64,000 bases of DNA, taken from Lishizhenia tianjinensis (lineage in GTDB: Bacteria; Bacteroidota; Bacteroidia; Flavobacteriales_D; Crocinitomicaceae). This document shows, in pieces, positions 9,436-17,699 of the stretch. The stretch is taken from assembly GCA_945902115.1 (NCBI GenBank), contig CAMDLY010000004.1:1-64000 (forward strand), given 5' to 3'. The notes under the pieces are model-generated. The model was not told where the DNA came from and searched no databases. It was given only the letters and a program-made list of their open reading frames with translations. Each line of letters starts with the position of its first letter. The first letter of the stretch is position 1. The translations under genes were made by a program, and so were the position numbers.

Positions 9436-10940
9436 TATCGCTCAAGTGTCAAAAGTTGTTCCACTAATTCTCTTCCCTCTGTTAATCGGGGAATTTTATG
9501 TTGACCACCCAAACGTTGGTGATTTTTCAACCAATGATGAAAAGTACCTTTGGGTAAGTAATGAAATTTGGGTTTTCCAATATTTAGGTTTTCGAATCTT
9601 TTGGCTTCGTAGTCTACATTTTCAATTTTTAATTGTCGGTCTATTGCTTCCTCAAATTCTTTGATGTTGTTGGGAAGGGTTTCGAATTCTATAAACCATT
9701 CGTGGCCCCCTACGGATGAGTTTTCTGAAAAATAAGGAGCTATCGTATAGTCTGTAATGTGGAAGGGTATAGATGCATTAACTTTTTCTATCGTTTTCTC
9801 CACCTGATAAATGAGTACTTTTTCGCCAAACGCATTGAGGTATTGAGTAGTGCGTCCAGTTACGATGAATCGATAAGGCTTTTCCGATGTAAAGCGAATG
9901 GTGTCTCCAATGATGTATCGCCAAATACCTGCTGATGTAGAAATAACCAATGCATAGTCAGTATTTAAACTAATCTCTTCCAGCGATAATACATTTGTTG
10001 AATTGACCCCATTAAAATGAGTCATGGGAATAAATTCAAAGTAGACATCAGATTGCGTCATGAGTAATAAATCACTGGCATCTAAGCGATCTTGCATGCC
10101 AAAATACCCTTCAGAAGAGTTGTATGATTCCACGAAATTGATTTTTTTACCGATTAATTCATCAAATGTTTTTCGGTAAGGACCAAAGTTCATTCCTCCA
10201 TGTATATATAATTCTAAATTCGGCCAAACTTCTGCTATAGTTTTCTTACCGCTTGTTTCTAGAATCTTTTTAAGTAGAAGGGATGTCCAGCTCGGCATTC
10301 CTGCTATAATACATACATTTTCCTCAACCACGGCTTTGGCCATTTGGTCTAGTTTGACCTCCCAATTGCCTTGTAAGGCGATTTCTTTTGCAGGTGTTCT
10401 TCTCATTTCCGTCCACCAAGGAAGATGATTGATGATGATTGCTGATAAATCGCCAATAAATACTCCACTGTCCTCTTTTTGTATTTCCCCGCTACCACCT
10501 ACGATTAGGTGTTTCGCATTGAATAGTTTCCTATTTGGCAAATTTGCATAATATTGCGCCAAAAGATCTTTCCCGTTGGCATAATGATTTTCTTCAAGTG
10601 ATTGGAGTGTTACTGGAATAAGCTTTTTACGGTTTGTAGTTGTTCCTGAGGATTGTGCAAACCATTTTGTTTCACCCGGCCATAAAATATTTTCCTCCCC
10701 GCTCATTGCCCGCTCAATGTATGGCTTAAGGGTACCATAATCCTGCAAAGGAATGGAGGATAAACTACTTATTTGGTCACCCTTAACAGCTTGCAAGTCT
10801 TTATAAAAAAATGATTGTTGCAATTGGTACTGAAGGTATTCGTATACACTGCGTTGAGCAGCAATAGGATTGTCACGGTAAAAATTCACTCGACTCATTC
10901 GTTTACCGATGAACCAAGCAAAAACGGCATTGAAAGCCAT
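9435..10940 (-). CDS. GH3 auxin-responsive promoter family protein (putative acyl-adenylate/amide synthetase)
   Basis: The 501-aa protein matches bacterial GH3 proteins. The ATP-binding motif region reads WFAQSSGTTTNRKKLIPVT, then ESYNSSEGYFGMQD, YALVISTSAGIWRYIIGDTI and FIVTGRTTQYLNAFGEKV. In plants, GH3 enzymes adenylate carboxylates such as indole acetate or jasmonate and couple them to amino acids. The bacterial substrates are mostly unknown, so only the chemistry is inferred. It is preceded 12 nt away by a 40-aa membrane protein and followed by an exported propeller-like protein, a compact three-gene unit. Confidence 0.88.
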   Translation of the reverse strand: MAFNAVFAWFIGKRMSRVNFYRDNPIAAQRSVYEYLQYQLQQSFFYKDLQAVKGDQISSLSSIPLQDYGTLKPYIERAMSGEENILWPGETKWFAQSSGTTTNRKKLIPVTLQSLEENHYANGKDLLAQYYANLPNRKLFNAKHLIVGGSGEIQKEDSGVFIGDLSAIIINHLPWWTEMRRTPAKEIALQGNWEVKLDQMAKAVVEENVCIIAGMPSWTSLLLKKILETSGKKTIAEVWPNLELYIHGGMNFGPYRKTFDELIGKKINFVESYNSSEGYFGMQDRLDASDLLLMTQSDVYFEFIPMTHFNGVNSTNVLSLEEISLNTDYALVISTSAGIWRYIIGDTIRFTSEKPYRFIVTGRTTQYLNAFGEKVLIYQVEKTIEKVNASIPFHITDYTIAPYFSENSSVGGHEWFIEFETLPNNIKEFEEAIDRQLKIENVDYEAKRFENLNIGKPKFHYLPKGTFHHWLKNHQRLGGQHKIPRLTEGRELVEQLLTLER

Positions 10941-10952
10941 AAAAAATATGTT

Positions 10953-11075
10953 TTATCCCCAGATAAGGATATAAATAATGATACCCAATAAGGCCAACGT
11001 GTATAACGTACCTAACGCTACTGTTGATCCTTCGAAAAAAGTATCCTTATTTTTACCGTTTGAATTACCTCCCAT
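10953..11075 (-). CDS. Small single-pass membrane protein (40 aa)
   Basis: The reading frame from the ATG at 11075 gives MGGNSNGKNKDTFFEGSTVA followed by a hydrophobic helix (LGTLYTLALLGIIIYILIWG) and TAA. A canonical TAACTTTG -7 box lies 17 nt upstream, which supports a real transcript. The short Gly/Asn/Lys-rich cytosolic tail and one C-terminal helix resemble small membrane proteins common in Bacteroidota. No function can be given. The GH3 gene starts 12 nt downstream. Confidence 0.65.
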   Translation of the reverse strand: MGGNSNGKNKDTFFEGSTVALGTLYTLALLGIIIYILIWG

Positions 11076-11092
11076 GATTAATATAATTTAAG

Positions 11093-11100
11093 CAAAGTTA
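11093..11100 (-). promoter_or_regulatory. -7 promoter element of the small membrane protein-GH3 operon
   Basis: TAACTTTG on the minus strand, an exact TAnnTTTG match, 17 nt before the ATG at 11075. The nearest TTG upstream is only 15 nt away, short of the usual spacing. Confidence 0.6.
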
Positions 11101-11149
11101 AAAAGATATTTTCCTCAAAAATAGAAAACGAAATTTTTTAGCATTTTAT

Positions 11150-11854
11150 TTAATCTCTTCCTCCTAATATTCTGAGTAAGGATAAAAATAAGTTTATAAA
11201 TAAAATATATAGTTGCAAACCTCCGATTAAGGACAGTTTTTGCATTTGTTCTCCTGATAGGCCCTGCTGAGAGAGCACCTTTAATTGTTGCATTTGATAT
11301 GCGGTTAATCCAGTGAAAACAAAAACTCCAATGCACGATATGATAAAGTCCATTTCTCCGCTATGAATAAACATATTAACCACCGAGGCTATAATCATTC
11401 CTATGAGAACCATATACAACAAGCTCCCGAATTTAGTTAAGTCTATTTTTGTGGTGTACCCCAAGAAGGCCATTCCACCGAATGCTCCCGCGCTAACAAA
11501 GAAGGTTCGGATGATATCTCCCATTTCATAGGCAATAAAAATGGTAGACAGACTGAGACCCATTAAAACAGAGTATGCAACAAATAACAAGGTCAAAACT
11601 CCTATTGAAAATTTCTCTACACCCCATTGTATGGCGATAGCTATTAGAAAAGGAGAAAATATAACCGCATAAAAAGTAAATGAAATATCACCATCTGCAG
11701 TCATAAAAAGTTTGGAAAAATATTCCAAATTCGTTCCTACTAAATAAGCTAGAATACCTGAAATACCCAATGCTCCGAACATATAGGTGTAGACACTCCT
11801 GAAGAAAACTCTTGAGGTATCTGCAGCGTAAGAATTGTTTTTGTAATCATTCAT
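11150..11854 (-). CDS. Bax inhibitor-1/YccA family membrane protein
   Basis: The 234-aa protein has about seven transmembrane helices and the BI-1 pattern: YTYMFGALGISGILAYLVG, GLSLSTIFIAYEMGDII, AFGGMAFLGYTTKIDLTKFG, and FTGLTAYQMQQLK near the C-terminus. Family members are inner-membrane proteins, and structurally characterised homologues are pH-sensitive calcium leak channels. The final helix ends LLRILGGRD, a common bacterial ending. It is in a separate unit from the downstream GH3 group, with a 74-nt gap. Confidence 0.92.
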   Translation of the reverse strand: MNDYKNNSYAADTSRVFFRSVYTYMFGALGISGILAYLVGTNLEYFSKLFMTADGDISFTFYAVIFSPFLIAIAIQWGVEKFSIGVLTLLFVAYSVLMGLSLSTIFIAYEMGDIIRTFFVSAGAFGGMAFLGYTTKIDLTKFGSLLYMVLIGMIIASVVNMFIHSGEMDFIISCIGVFVFTGLTAYQMQQLKVLSQQGLSGEQMQKLSLIGGLQLYILFINLFLSLLRILGGRD

Positions 11855-11972
11855 AACTGGAGTAATTTGGTTTATACTAAATTAATAAATTCTTTTCTTG
11901 ATAATCTTATTATGTCGCAATTTTCTGTGAAAATCTCTTAATTTAACTTGTCAATTTTTATCCGAAATATTT

Positions 11973-12404
11973 CTAGAAAGGTTGTTTCCCGCCATAGTAC
12001 TCTACGTAGTTATTTTCTGTTTCTTCCAATTTTATTTTGGCAAGTTCTCCTCCTGCTTCCTTGACCGGTTCTTCCAAAATATTCCATATGACGATAGCCA
12101 CATTTTCCGTTGATGCCATAATATCGTTTAGAATAGGAACATCAAGATTTAGGTTTTTATGATCTAGGGCTTCGATAACTAAATCTTTCACTAGTTTGGA
12201 TAGCGTTTTCAAGTTCATTACAAATCCCGTATCTGCATGGGGTGTTCCTTTCACAGTTACCCAAAGTGTAAAGTTATGGCCATGCCAATTTTTATTGGCA
12301 CATTTCCCAAATATCTCCTCATTTTTTTGCTCTGACCAATCTGCTTTATATAGCTTATGTGCGGCATTAAAGGTTTCCCTTCTCGTTATATAAATTGGTT
12401 TCAT
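11973..12404 (-). CDS. 6-pyruvoyl-tetrahydropterin synthase/6-carboxytetrahydropterin synthase (QueD-like)
   Basis: The 143-aa protein of the PTPS fold has zinc ligands FNAAHKLY (His near 15) and NWHGHNF (two His near 41-43), a probable catalytic Cys in FGKCANKNWHGH, and Glu in LEETENNYVEYYG. Such enzymes act on dihydroneopterin triphosphate, giving 6-carboxy-tetrahydropterin for queuosine or 6-pyruvoyl-tetrahydropterin. Which product is made cannot be decided without the other queuosine genes, absent here. It follows mtaB by 12 nt, so both tRNA-modification-type genes may be co-transcribed. Confidence 0.88.
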   Translation of the reverse strand: MKPIYITRRETFNAAHKLYKADWSEQKNEEIFGKCANKNWHGHNFTLWVTVKGTPHADTGFVMNLKTLSKLVKDLVIEALDHKNLNLDVPILNDIMASTENVAIVIWNILEEPVKEAGGELAKIKLEETENNYVEYYGGKQPF

Positions 12405-12416
12405 TCTACTCTATTT

Positions 12417-13718
12417 TTAAACTTTTGAACAGGCAACGTATCCTTCACTATCTATTTTTTGAAGCAATACCAGGACAATGGTATTTACTAAGTTTGAGTC
12501 ATAAGCATGTTTCACTTTGATGTAGTTGTCGGTGAATCCATACATCCATCCGTTATGTTCTTCTTGTTCGAACAGCACTTGTCGCTCCGTGTGTAGGTGA
12601 GATTCGTAAAAGTGACGTTTTTTTCTATCGGAAAGCATGTGCAACTGCTTGCTGCGCTCTCGACGTACTTCCATGGGCACGCGTTCTCCTAATTTTGGCG
12701 CGCCAGTATTTGCTCTTTCAGAATAGGTGAAAACGTGCAAGTAACTGACATCCAATTCACTTAAAAAGTTTACGGTATCCATAAAATCCTCTTGAGTTTC
12801 CCCGGGAAAACCAACGATTACGTCAACGCCGATGCATGCATCATTATTAGCGGTCTTTATTGCTTCAACGCGTTCTCTGTAAAGAGAGTTATCGTATTTT
12901 CGGCGCATAAGTTTCAATAAACGATCTGAACCAGACTGCAAAGGAATATGAAAATGCGGCATGAAAAGATTTGCCTTTGTAAGGCAAAACTGAATAATAT
13001 CGTCCGAAAGTAAATTTGGTTCAATAGAGGAAATTCTGAAACGGGAAATCCCCGTTAGGTGATCAAGTTCTTTTATCAGACTAAAAAAATTCTCTTCTGA
13101 ACCTTGCCCAAAATCTCCAATATTCACACCCGTCAGTACAACCTCTTTGACGTCTGTGCGCTCAATTTTTTTGGCTTCCAGAATAGTTTTTTCAATGCTA
13201 GAATTTCTACTTTTTCCCCTCGCTAGAGGTATGGTGCAAAACGTACAGAAATAATCGCAGCCATCTTGTATTTTTAAAAATGATCGCGTTCGGTCGCCAA
13301 TCGAGTAAGATGGAATAAAATCAACAACATGCTTAATGTTTCCCTGCGCAATGAGAACTTTCTCGCTAGTATCGTGCTGATCAATATAATTTAGAATATC
13401 GAATTTTTCATTTGCTCCTAAGACCAAATTCACCCCATTTATTTCTCCAATTTCCTCAGGCTTAAGTTGTGCGTAGCAACCCACAACAGCAACAAAAGAT
13501 TCGGGATTAATCTTCTTCGCCCTTTTCACCAATTGCTTACACTTTTTATCTGCGTTCTCAGTGACTGAGCAAGTGTTTATTACATAAATGTCTGGTGAGT
13601 CCTCAAAGTCTACTTTTGCAATTCCCGCATCCTCGAACAATCTTGAAATCGTTGAAGTTTCGGAGAAATTCAATTTGCACCCGAGGGTATAAAAAGCAAC
13701 TTTTTTGAATTGATTCAT
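12417..13718 (-). CDS. mtaB: tRNA (N6-threonylcarbamoyladenosine-C2)-methylthiotransferase
   Basis: The 433-aa radical-SAM methylthiotransferase has an N-terminal MTTase domain (VAFYTLGCKLNFSETSTISR), a radical-SAM cluster CDYFCTFCTIPLARGKSR, GFPGETQEDF, and a C-terminal TRAM-like region. It adds a methylthio group to t6A37 in tRNAs reading ANN codons. A longer frame reaches 13790, but the ATG at 13718 is chosen: it begins MNQFKKVAFYTLGCK like the family, and a TTTG-N19-TACCTTTA promoter lies inside the longer frame. RimO, the S12-modifying paralogue, is at 24776. Confidence 0.93.
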   Translation of the reverse strand: MNQFKKVAFYTLGCKLNFSETSTISRLFEDAGIAKVDFEDSPDIYVINTCSVTENADKKCKQLVKRAKKINPESFVAVVGCYAQLKPEEIGEINGVNLVLGANEKFDILNYIDQHDTSEKVLIAQGNIKHVVDFIPSYSIGDRTRSFLKIQDGCDYFCTFCTIPLARGKSRNSSIEKTILEAKKIERTDVKEVVLTGVNIGDFGQGSEENFFSLIKELDHLTGISRFRISSIEPNLLSDDIIQFCLTKANLFMPHFHIPLQSGSDRLLKLMRRKYDNSLYRERVEAIKTANNDACIGVDVIVGFPGETQEDFMDTVNFLSELDVSYLHVFTYSERANTGAPKLGERVPMEVRRERSKQLHMLSDRKKRHFYESHLHTERQVLFEQEEHNGWMYGFTDNYIKVKHAYDSNLVNTIVLVLLQKIDSEGYVACSKV

Positions 13719-13726
13719 AATTTGTG

Positions 13727-13757
13727 TAAAGGTACATAGTTCCAATGTTATCTCAAA
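13727..13757 (-). promoter_or_regulatory. Promoter of mtaB
   Basis: On the minus strand TTTG (13757-13754), a 19-nt spacer and TACCTTTA (13734-13727) match the Bacteroidota promoter form. The ATG follows 8 nt later, giving a very short leader and fixing the mtaB start. Confidence 0.75.
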
Positions 13758-13766
13758 CTTTAAACG

Positions 13767-13774
13767 TAACTTCG
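13767..13774 (+). promoter_or_regulatory. -7 promoter element of the beta-hydroxylase-like gene
   Basis: TAACTTCG, a TAnnTTCG variant, 17 nt before the ATG at 13792. It lies back to back with the mtaB promoter. Confidence 0.4.
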
Positions 13775-13791
13775 ACTTACAGATAAGCAAG

Positions 13792-14532
13792 ATGAGTAAA
13801 TTATGGTTCAGTATTTTTGACTTTTCTTTTCAATATAAAGGGCAGGAGCCAGGTTTTATCGACCAAGAGTTTGATTGGACGAAAGACTTCAAACAGAACT
13901 TTTTGAGTATCAAGTATGAACTATCCGAATACTTAAAAATTGCTGAACCTGAGGCCTATTTCAATACATCGATGGTCAATAAAGAGAATTATTGGAAAAC
14001 CATATCCTTGAAATGGTGGGGAATTGAATTTAGCAAAAGACAACAATATTTCCCCACAACTTCGAAATTATTGGCAAAATATCCACAATTGATCTCTTTA
14101 TCTTTCAATCAATTAGAACCTAAGGGTGAAATAAAGCCGCATTGCGGCGATACCAATGCCATCTATCGCTGTCACATGGGGATTGAAGTTCCGGAAGGAT
14201 TACCTTCAACAGGGTTTAGGGTAGAGGAAGAATGGCGTGAGTGGAAAGAAGGCGAATGGTTAGTATTTATGGATGCTTACAAACACGAGTCAATCAATCA
14301 AAGTGATCAAAAAAGAATTATTTTGGTGGTAGATTTTTTACGTCCGGAATACTTATCTCGCAAGCCTAGAGTGACATCTACGGTGCTAACATCACTCTTT
14401 CTTCAAAAACGTTCTGAAAAGTTTACAGTATTGAAATCGACGCCAATATGGTTGATAAAAACCCTAGTCATATGCCTCAGACCATTTGCTTTTTTAGCGG
14501 TAAAATGGGTGAATTTTTTTCGCGTTTATTGA
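13792..14532 (+). CDS. Aspartyl/asparaginyl beta-hydroxylase family protein
   Basis: The 246-aa protein contains the AspH-type 2-oxoglutarate/Fe(II) core: ISLSFNQLEPKGEIKPHCGD supplies the first His with an acidic neighbour, YRCHMGIEVP follows, and FMDAYKHESINQSDQKRIIL supplies the second His and the Arg that binds 2-oxoglutarate. The eukaryotic relatives hydroxylate Asp/Asn in proteins; bacterial ones include lipid A and peptide hydroxylases. The C-terminal 45 residues are basic and hydrophobic and may touch the membrane. It lies alone on the plus strand beside three sulfotransferases, an association that is suggestive only. Confidence 0.85.
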   Translation: MSKLWFSIFDFSFQYKGQEPGFIDQEFDWTKDFKQNFLSIKYELSEYLKIAEPEAYFNTSMVNKENYWKTISLKWWGIEFSKRQQYFPTTSKLLAKYPQLISLSFNQLEPKGEIKPHCGDTNAIYRCHMGIEVPEGLPSTGFRVEEEWREWKEGEWLVFMDAYKHESINQSDQKRIILVVDFLRPEYLSRKPRVTSTVLTSLFLQKRSEKFTVLKSTPIWLIKTLVICLRPFAFLAVKWVNFFRVY

Positions 14533-14544
14533 TGGTGTAATGAC

Positions 14545-15597
14545 TCAAACAGGGGCTATATTTTTTCTACTTTTCTTGATTTTTAATTTCACGAAGAACG
14601 GCAACATATAATAAAGTTTTAAAAGCCAGTTTCTGTAGCATTTAGCAAGTATGAGGTAATAGCAAGCTTTAAAGGAAAATGTGTTTCCTGTTAAAACAGT
14701 ATTTAGCTCGTAGCCAAAATAAGTCAATTCCTTTTTGCAAATACGTTCGATATCTCTGATTTCTTGTTCCGTGAGTTCCTGTTTAAATTGGCCAATTTGC
14801 TTCGTAGAGGTTCGCTGACTTAATCCACTATGAAATTTCAGCAAGTGCTCAACGAACGTCGGGTCTAATTTTGATTTTTGTTGCTCGATAAAGTTTAAAT
14901 ATTTACCCTCTGTTTCCATCATTTGTTCTTGGAATGGGACATCTACCCAATGGCATATTTGTCGTAAAGTGTCTTCTGTTTCTTGCATAAAATCTTCGTA
15001 ACGGATACACTTTATTTGATTTTTAGGAAGAAGTGTAATCCTTCTGTACGTTTCTTTCCATAAAGCTGCGAGAAACATCGGGTGTTGATTCCAATTAAGT
15101 TTTCTGTTTCGCTTAGAAACAATGTTGTCTCTGACATCACGAACCAGGATGATAAATCGTGCATTTGGAAAAATGGTCAAGAGCATCGGTATATGAAAAA
15201 AATACTTGATCTGTTTGTCTATAATGACATCTACAGTAGCCTTGTCTTTTCCGTCGATGAAATGTAAGTAAGTTAACTTTACCAAACGACTCCAGTTCAA
15301 TACGGACAAATGCATTTTTAGCGAGTTGGTAAATTCTTTGCGATCAGAGAAATATAAATCAGTATTTTTTTCAGCCATCATGAAAAATTCATCTACATAG
15401 CTATCGATATCTGATTCAGTCCAAGATATTTTATTTCTATACTTTTTATAAAAATAAAGAGCAAATGGTTCCTCTGAAGGACACAATATTCTATTGTTTA
15501 AATTCAGCATTAAACTAAGTAATGAACTACCTGTCCTCTCCGTACATAATACGAAGTGAATATTTATTCCGTCAAGTTGTTCTGAGTTGTAAGTCAT
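14545..15597 (-). CDS. Sulfotransferase family protein (third of three)
   Basis: The 350-aa protein has a P-loop-like PAPS site near the N-terminus (HFVLCTERTGSSLLSLML, binding the 5'-phosphosulfate) and a 3'-phosphate motif (ARFIILVRDVRDNIVSKRN, with Arg and downstream Ser). Trp-rich LAALWKETYRRI and IKCIRYEDFMQETEDTL are typical of bacterial sulfotransferases. The C-terminus is basic with a hydrophobic patch (LLKLYYMLPFFVKLKIKKSR). The acceptor is unknown. It is the last gene of the cluster, 4 nt after its paralogue, and diverged enough that the three probably use different acceptors. Confidence 0.87.
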   Translation of the reverse strand: MTYNSEQLDGINIHFVLCTERTGSSLLSLMLNLNNRILCPSEEPFALYFYKKYRNKISWTESDIDSYVDEFFMMAEKNTDLYFSDRKEFTNSLKMHLSVLNWSRLVKLTYLHFIDGKDKATVDVIIDKQIKYFFHIPMLLTIFPNARFIILVRDVRDNIVSKRNRKLNWNQHPMFLAALWKETYRRITLLPKNQIKCIRYEDFMQETEDTLRQICHWVDVPFQEQMMETEGKYLNFIEQQKSKLDPTFVEHLLKFHSGLSQRTSTKQIGQFKQELTEQEIRDIERICKKELTYFGYELNTVLTGNTFSFKACYYLILAKCYRNWLLKLYYMLPFFVKLKIKKSRKNIAPV

Positions 15598-15601
15598 TAA
15601 A

Positions 15602-16642
15602 TTAGTTTCTATTATGTCTTACTTTATTTACAAACCGCTCAAATCTTTTTACTTTAAACGATATAGGTAAATAATAGGTTAATTGGTCTTTTAGGTATGA
15701 AAATAATACCTTAAATCTGGTCGATAAAAGTATGAATTTAGTAAACAATGGGATCTTTTGATGTATGGTTTCCGGCAAATATCCGCAAGCACTTGCTTCA
15801 CGTTGACATGTAAAGTCTGCTAATTCTATTTCTGCACTTGTAAGGCTCTCCTTCCATTTTTCAACTCTGTCCTTAAAAATAGGTTTTGCTAGATCTTCAT
15901 ATTTTTTCTGAGCGCGTGCTGAATCACTTGTTTGTGAATCAGACTTGTATTCGAGGTATGCCGATCGTTCTTGTTCTTTAAGATCTTCTGAGGTGTTGGG
16001 TTTGATGCCTAAAAATTGAAAAACAGTATCGAGTTGTTCCTTTGGAGCATTGATCAAGTCCTCATATCGCAGAATTTTTACTCTATCTGGATATTTTTCT
16101 TTGAAGCGCAATGCTAGCTTGGTAAAAAGAGACCAACGAATAGCATTGAACATAACAGAAGGAGGTAGTAAATGCACGCTTTCCTTACGAGATAAAATAT
16201 TTGCTCTATAATCTCTCACCATCAAAATATATTTCGCCTCCGGTTGCAGCTTTTGTATAGATTTTAAGAAAAGTGTGTTAGATGGGTTTTTATCTATAAT
16301 ATAGTTATGCTTTTTATCGGGAAATGCCACTTGTCTATAACAAGAGTAGATATTTTCACAAAGTGCTGAATAAGTTCCTTCAAATCCTCTTTCTAATAAC
16401 GTATGAGGTATATCATATTCAAAACCAACAGGTGGTTGTAAGCGATGGAATGCTTCGTTGAAACGTTGAATCAATTGGATGTCATGAGGGGAAAAATATG
16501 TTTTTTTAGCATAAGCATGGTAAAAGAAAACACTGAAGTAATTTTCAGGTGGAGTCAATATTTCACGATGGGACCCAAGGATAGACATCAGTAGGGAAGT
16601 ACCGGATCTTCCAATGCCGATGATATAGTGTACTTGACTCAT
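15602..16642 (-). CDS. Sulfotransferase family protein (second of three)
   Basis: The 346-aa PAPS-dependent sulfotransferase has a 5'-phosphosulfate loop VHYIIGIGRSGTSLLMSILG and a 3'-phosphate motif EAKYILMVRDYRANILSRKE followed by VKILRYEDLINAPKEQL. FNAIRWSLFTKLALRF matches the family's Trp helix. Its start overlaps the end of the upstream paralogue by 4 nt (ATGA), indicating translational coupling. A basic C-terminal tail (SFKVKRFERFVNKVRHNRN) is shared with its neighbours and may hold it near the membrane. The acceptor is not known. Confidence 0.88.
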   Translation of the reverse strand: MSQVHYIIGIGRSGTSLLMSILGSHREILTPPENYFSVFFYHAYAKKTYFSPHDIQLIQRFNEAFHRLQPPVGFEYDIPHTLLERGFEGTYSALCENIYSCYRQVAFPDKKHNYIIDKNPSNTLFLKSIQKLQPEAKYILMVRDYRANILSRKESVHLLPPSVMFNAIRWSLFTKLALRFKEKYPDRVKILRYEDLINAPKEQLDTVFQFLGIKPNTSEDLKEQERSAYLEYKSDSQTSDSARAQKKYEDLAKPIFKDRVEKWKESLTSAEIELADFTCQREASACGYLPETIHQKIPLFTKFILLSTRFKVLFSYLKDQLTYYLPISFKVKRFERFVNKVRHNRN

Positions 16643-17697
16643 GTCGTGAAGTTATGCTGTTTATTGTATTTTGCTCTTTTTATCACGTGCAAATAGTGAT
16701 GTAATTTGAGAGACTTCAATGCAAAAAAAATATCTACCCTCCATTTAATAGGAAAAAAAGTAAGTGTGAAATATATTTTTTTTAACGTCGATAATTGAGT
16801 TTTGGGATGGTAGTCTAATTTTAACCCCATTTTCCCACATACAAATTCAATTTTTTCGAGTTGAGTCTTTGTTAAAGAGTTCTGCCAACTTCCTATGGCA
16901 TTGACGTGAATGGGCTCAGTGAGATCTTGAATTTTTTTTAATATTCGCTGGTCAATTTGCTCCTTTTGGGAATATGCCCTTACTTTTTCGATGATATTAT
17001 CTCTGTAGGAAATACAACCAGGATCGAAGGGTACATTAAAGAAATTTGACAGTCTCTCCATTTCCTTTGTTGGTTCTGCAACGAAATCTTCGTAGCGAAG
17101 TAAAAAACTCTTATCTGGATGAGAAGTTTGCCAGTTTAGACAAACAGTCGCATATTTTCGCCATGCGTAGGCGAAGAATACAACGGATTTATTTTCTTTG
17201 AAAGCATGTTGACTTTTTAGATTCGAAGCAATAAATCCCCTGTAGTCTCTTAAGCAAATGCAATATTTTGCTTCGGGGAATATATCAGATAGTTCGCTAA
17301 GATAGAAGGAGTATAAATTATTTTTATCGAAAATTGCATGCGTTTCTTCTGCTAGTTTTTTATGAAGATTGAGATGTATCGATTTAGAAAATGATGCATA
17401 ATCTTTGAATTTATAGTCTCTAAGCGTGTTTGAAATATCTTGTGTATCGAAATAATTTAAGGGGTTGGAAACACTTTCTTTTACTTTGTCAAAATATCGC
17501 AAAACGTTTTTTGAGTCTACAGTTCCTGAATTTCTGTTAAATTTCTTTCGAAAATATAGCACATGTTTCACCTCCGGAGTAGCAGCTATTCCTTTGCTGT
17601 GGTTTAAGAGCATCATTAATAATGTAGTACCACTTCTTCCTGAACCGATGATGAAATGAATGGGTAGTTTAGATAAATCAATCTCATTATCCTTCAT
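16639..17697 (-). CDS. Sulfotransferase family protein (first of three)
   Basis: The 352-aa PAPS-dependent sulfotransferase has IHFIIGSGRSGTTLLMMLLN as the phosphosulfate loop, EAKYCICLRDYRGFIASNLK as the 3'-phosphate site and SFLLRYEDFVAEPTKEME. It starts 2 nt after the TMTC-like gene ends and overlaps the next sulfotransferase by 4 nt, so the group is almost certainly one transcript. The C-terminal part is basic and hydrophobic (LTFFPIKWRVDIFFALKSLK), as in the other two. The acceptor, carbohydrate or protein, is not known. Confidence 0.88.
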   Translation of the reverse strand: MKDNEIDLSKLPIHFIIGSGRSGTTLLMMLLNHSKGIAATPEVKHVLYFRKKFNRNSGTVDSKNVLRYFDKVKESVSNPLNYFDTQDISNTLRDYKFKDYASFSKSIHLNLHKKLAEETHAIFDKNNLYSFYLSELSDIFPEAKYCICLRDYRGFIASNLKSQHAFKENKSVVFFAYAWRKYATVCLNWQTSHPDKSFLLRYEDFVAEPTKEMERLSNFFNVPFDPGCISYRDNIIEKVRAYSQKEQIDQRILKKIQDLTEPIHVNAIGSWQNSLTKTQLEKIEFVCGKMGLKLDYHPKTQLSTLKKIYFTLTFFPIKWRVDIFFALKSLKLHHYLHVIKRAKYNKQHNFTT

Positions 17698-17699
17698 GA

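Noticed and set aside
13719-13790. Upstream-extended start of mtaB
   Set aside because: A TTTG-N19-TACCTTTA promoter lies within it, and the extra residues do not resemble the family.
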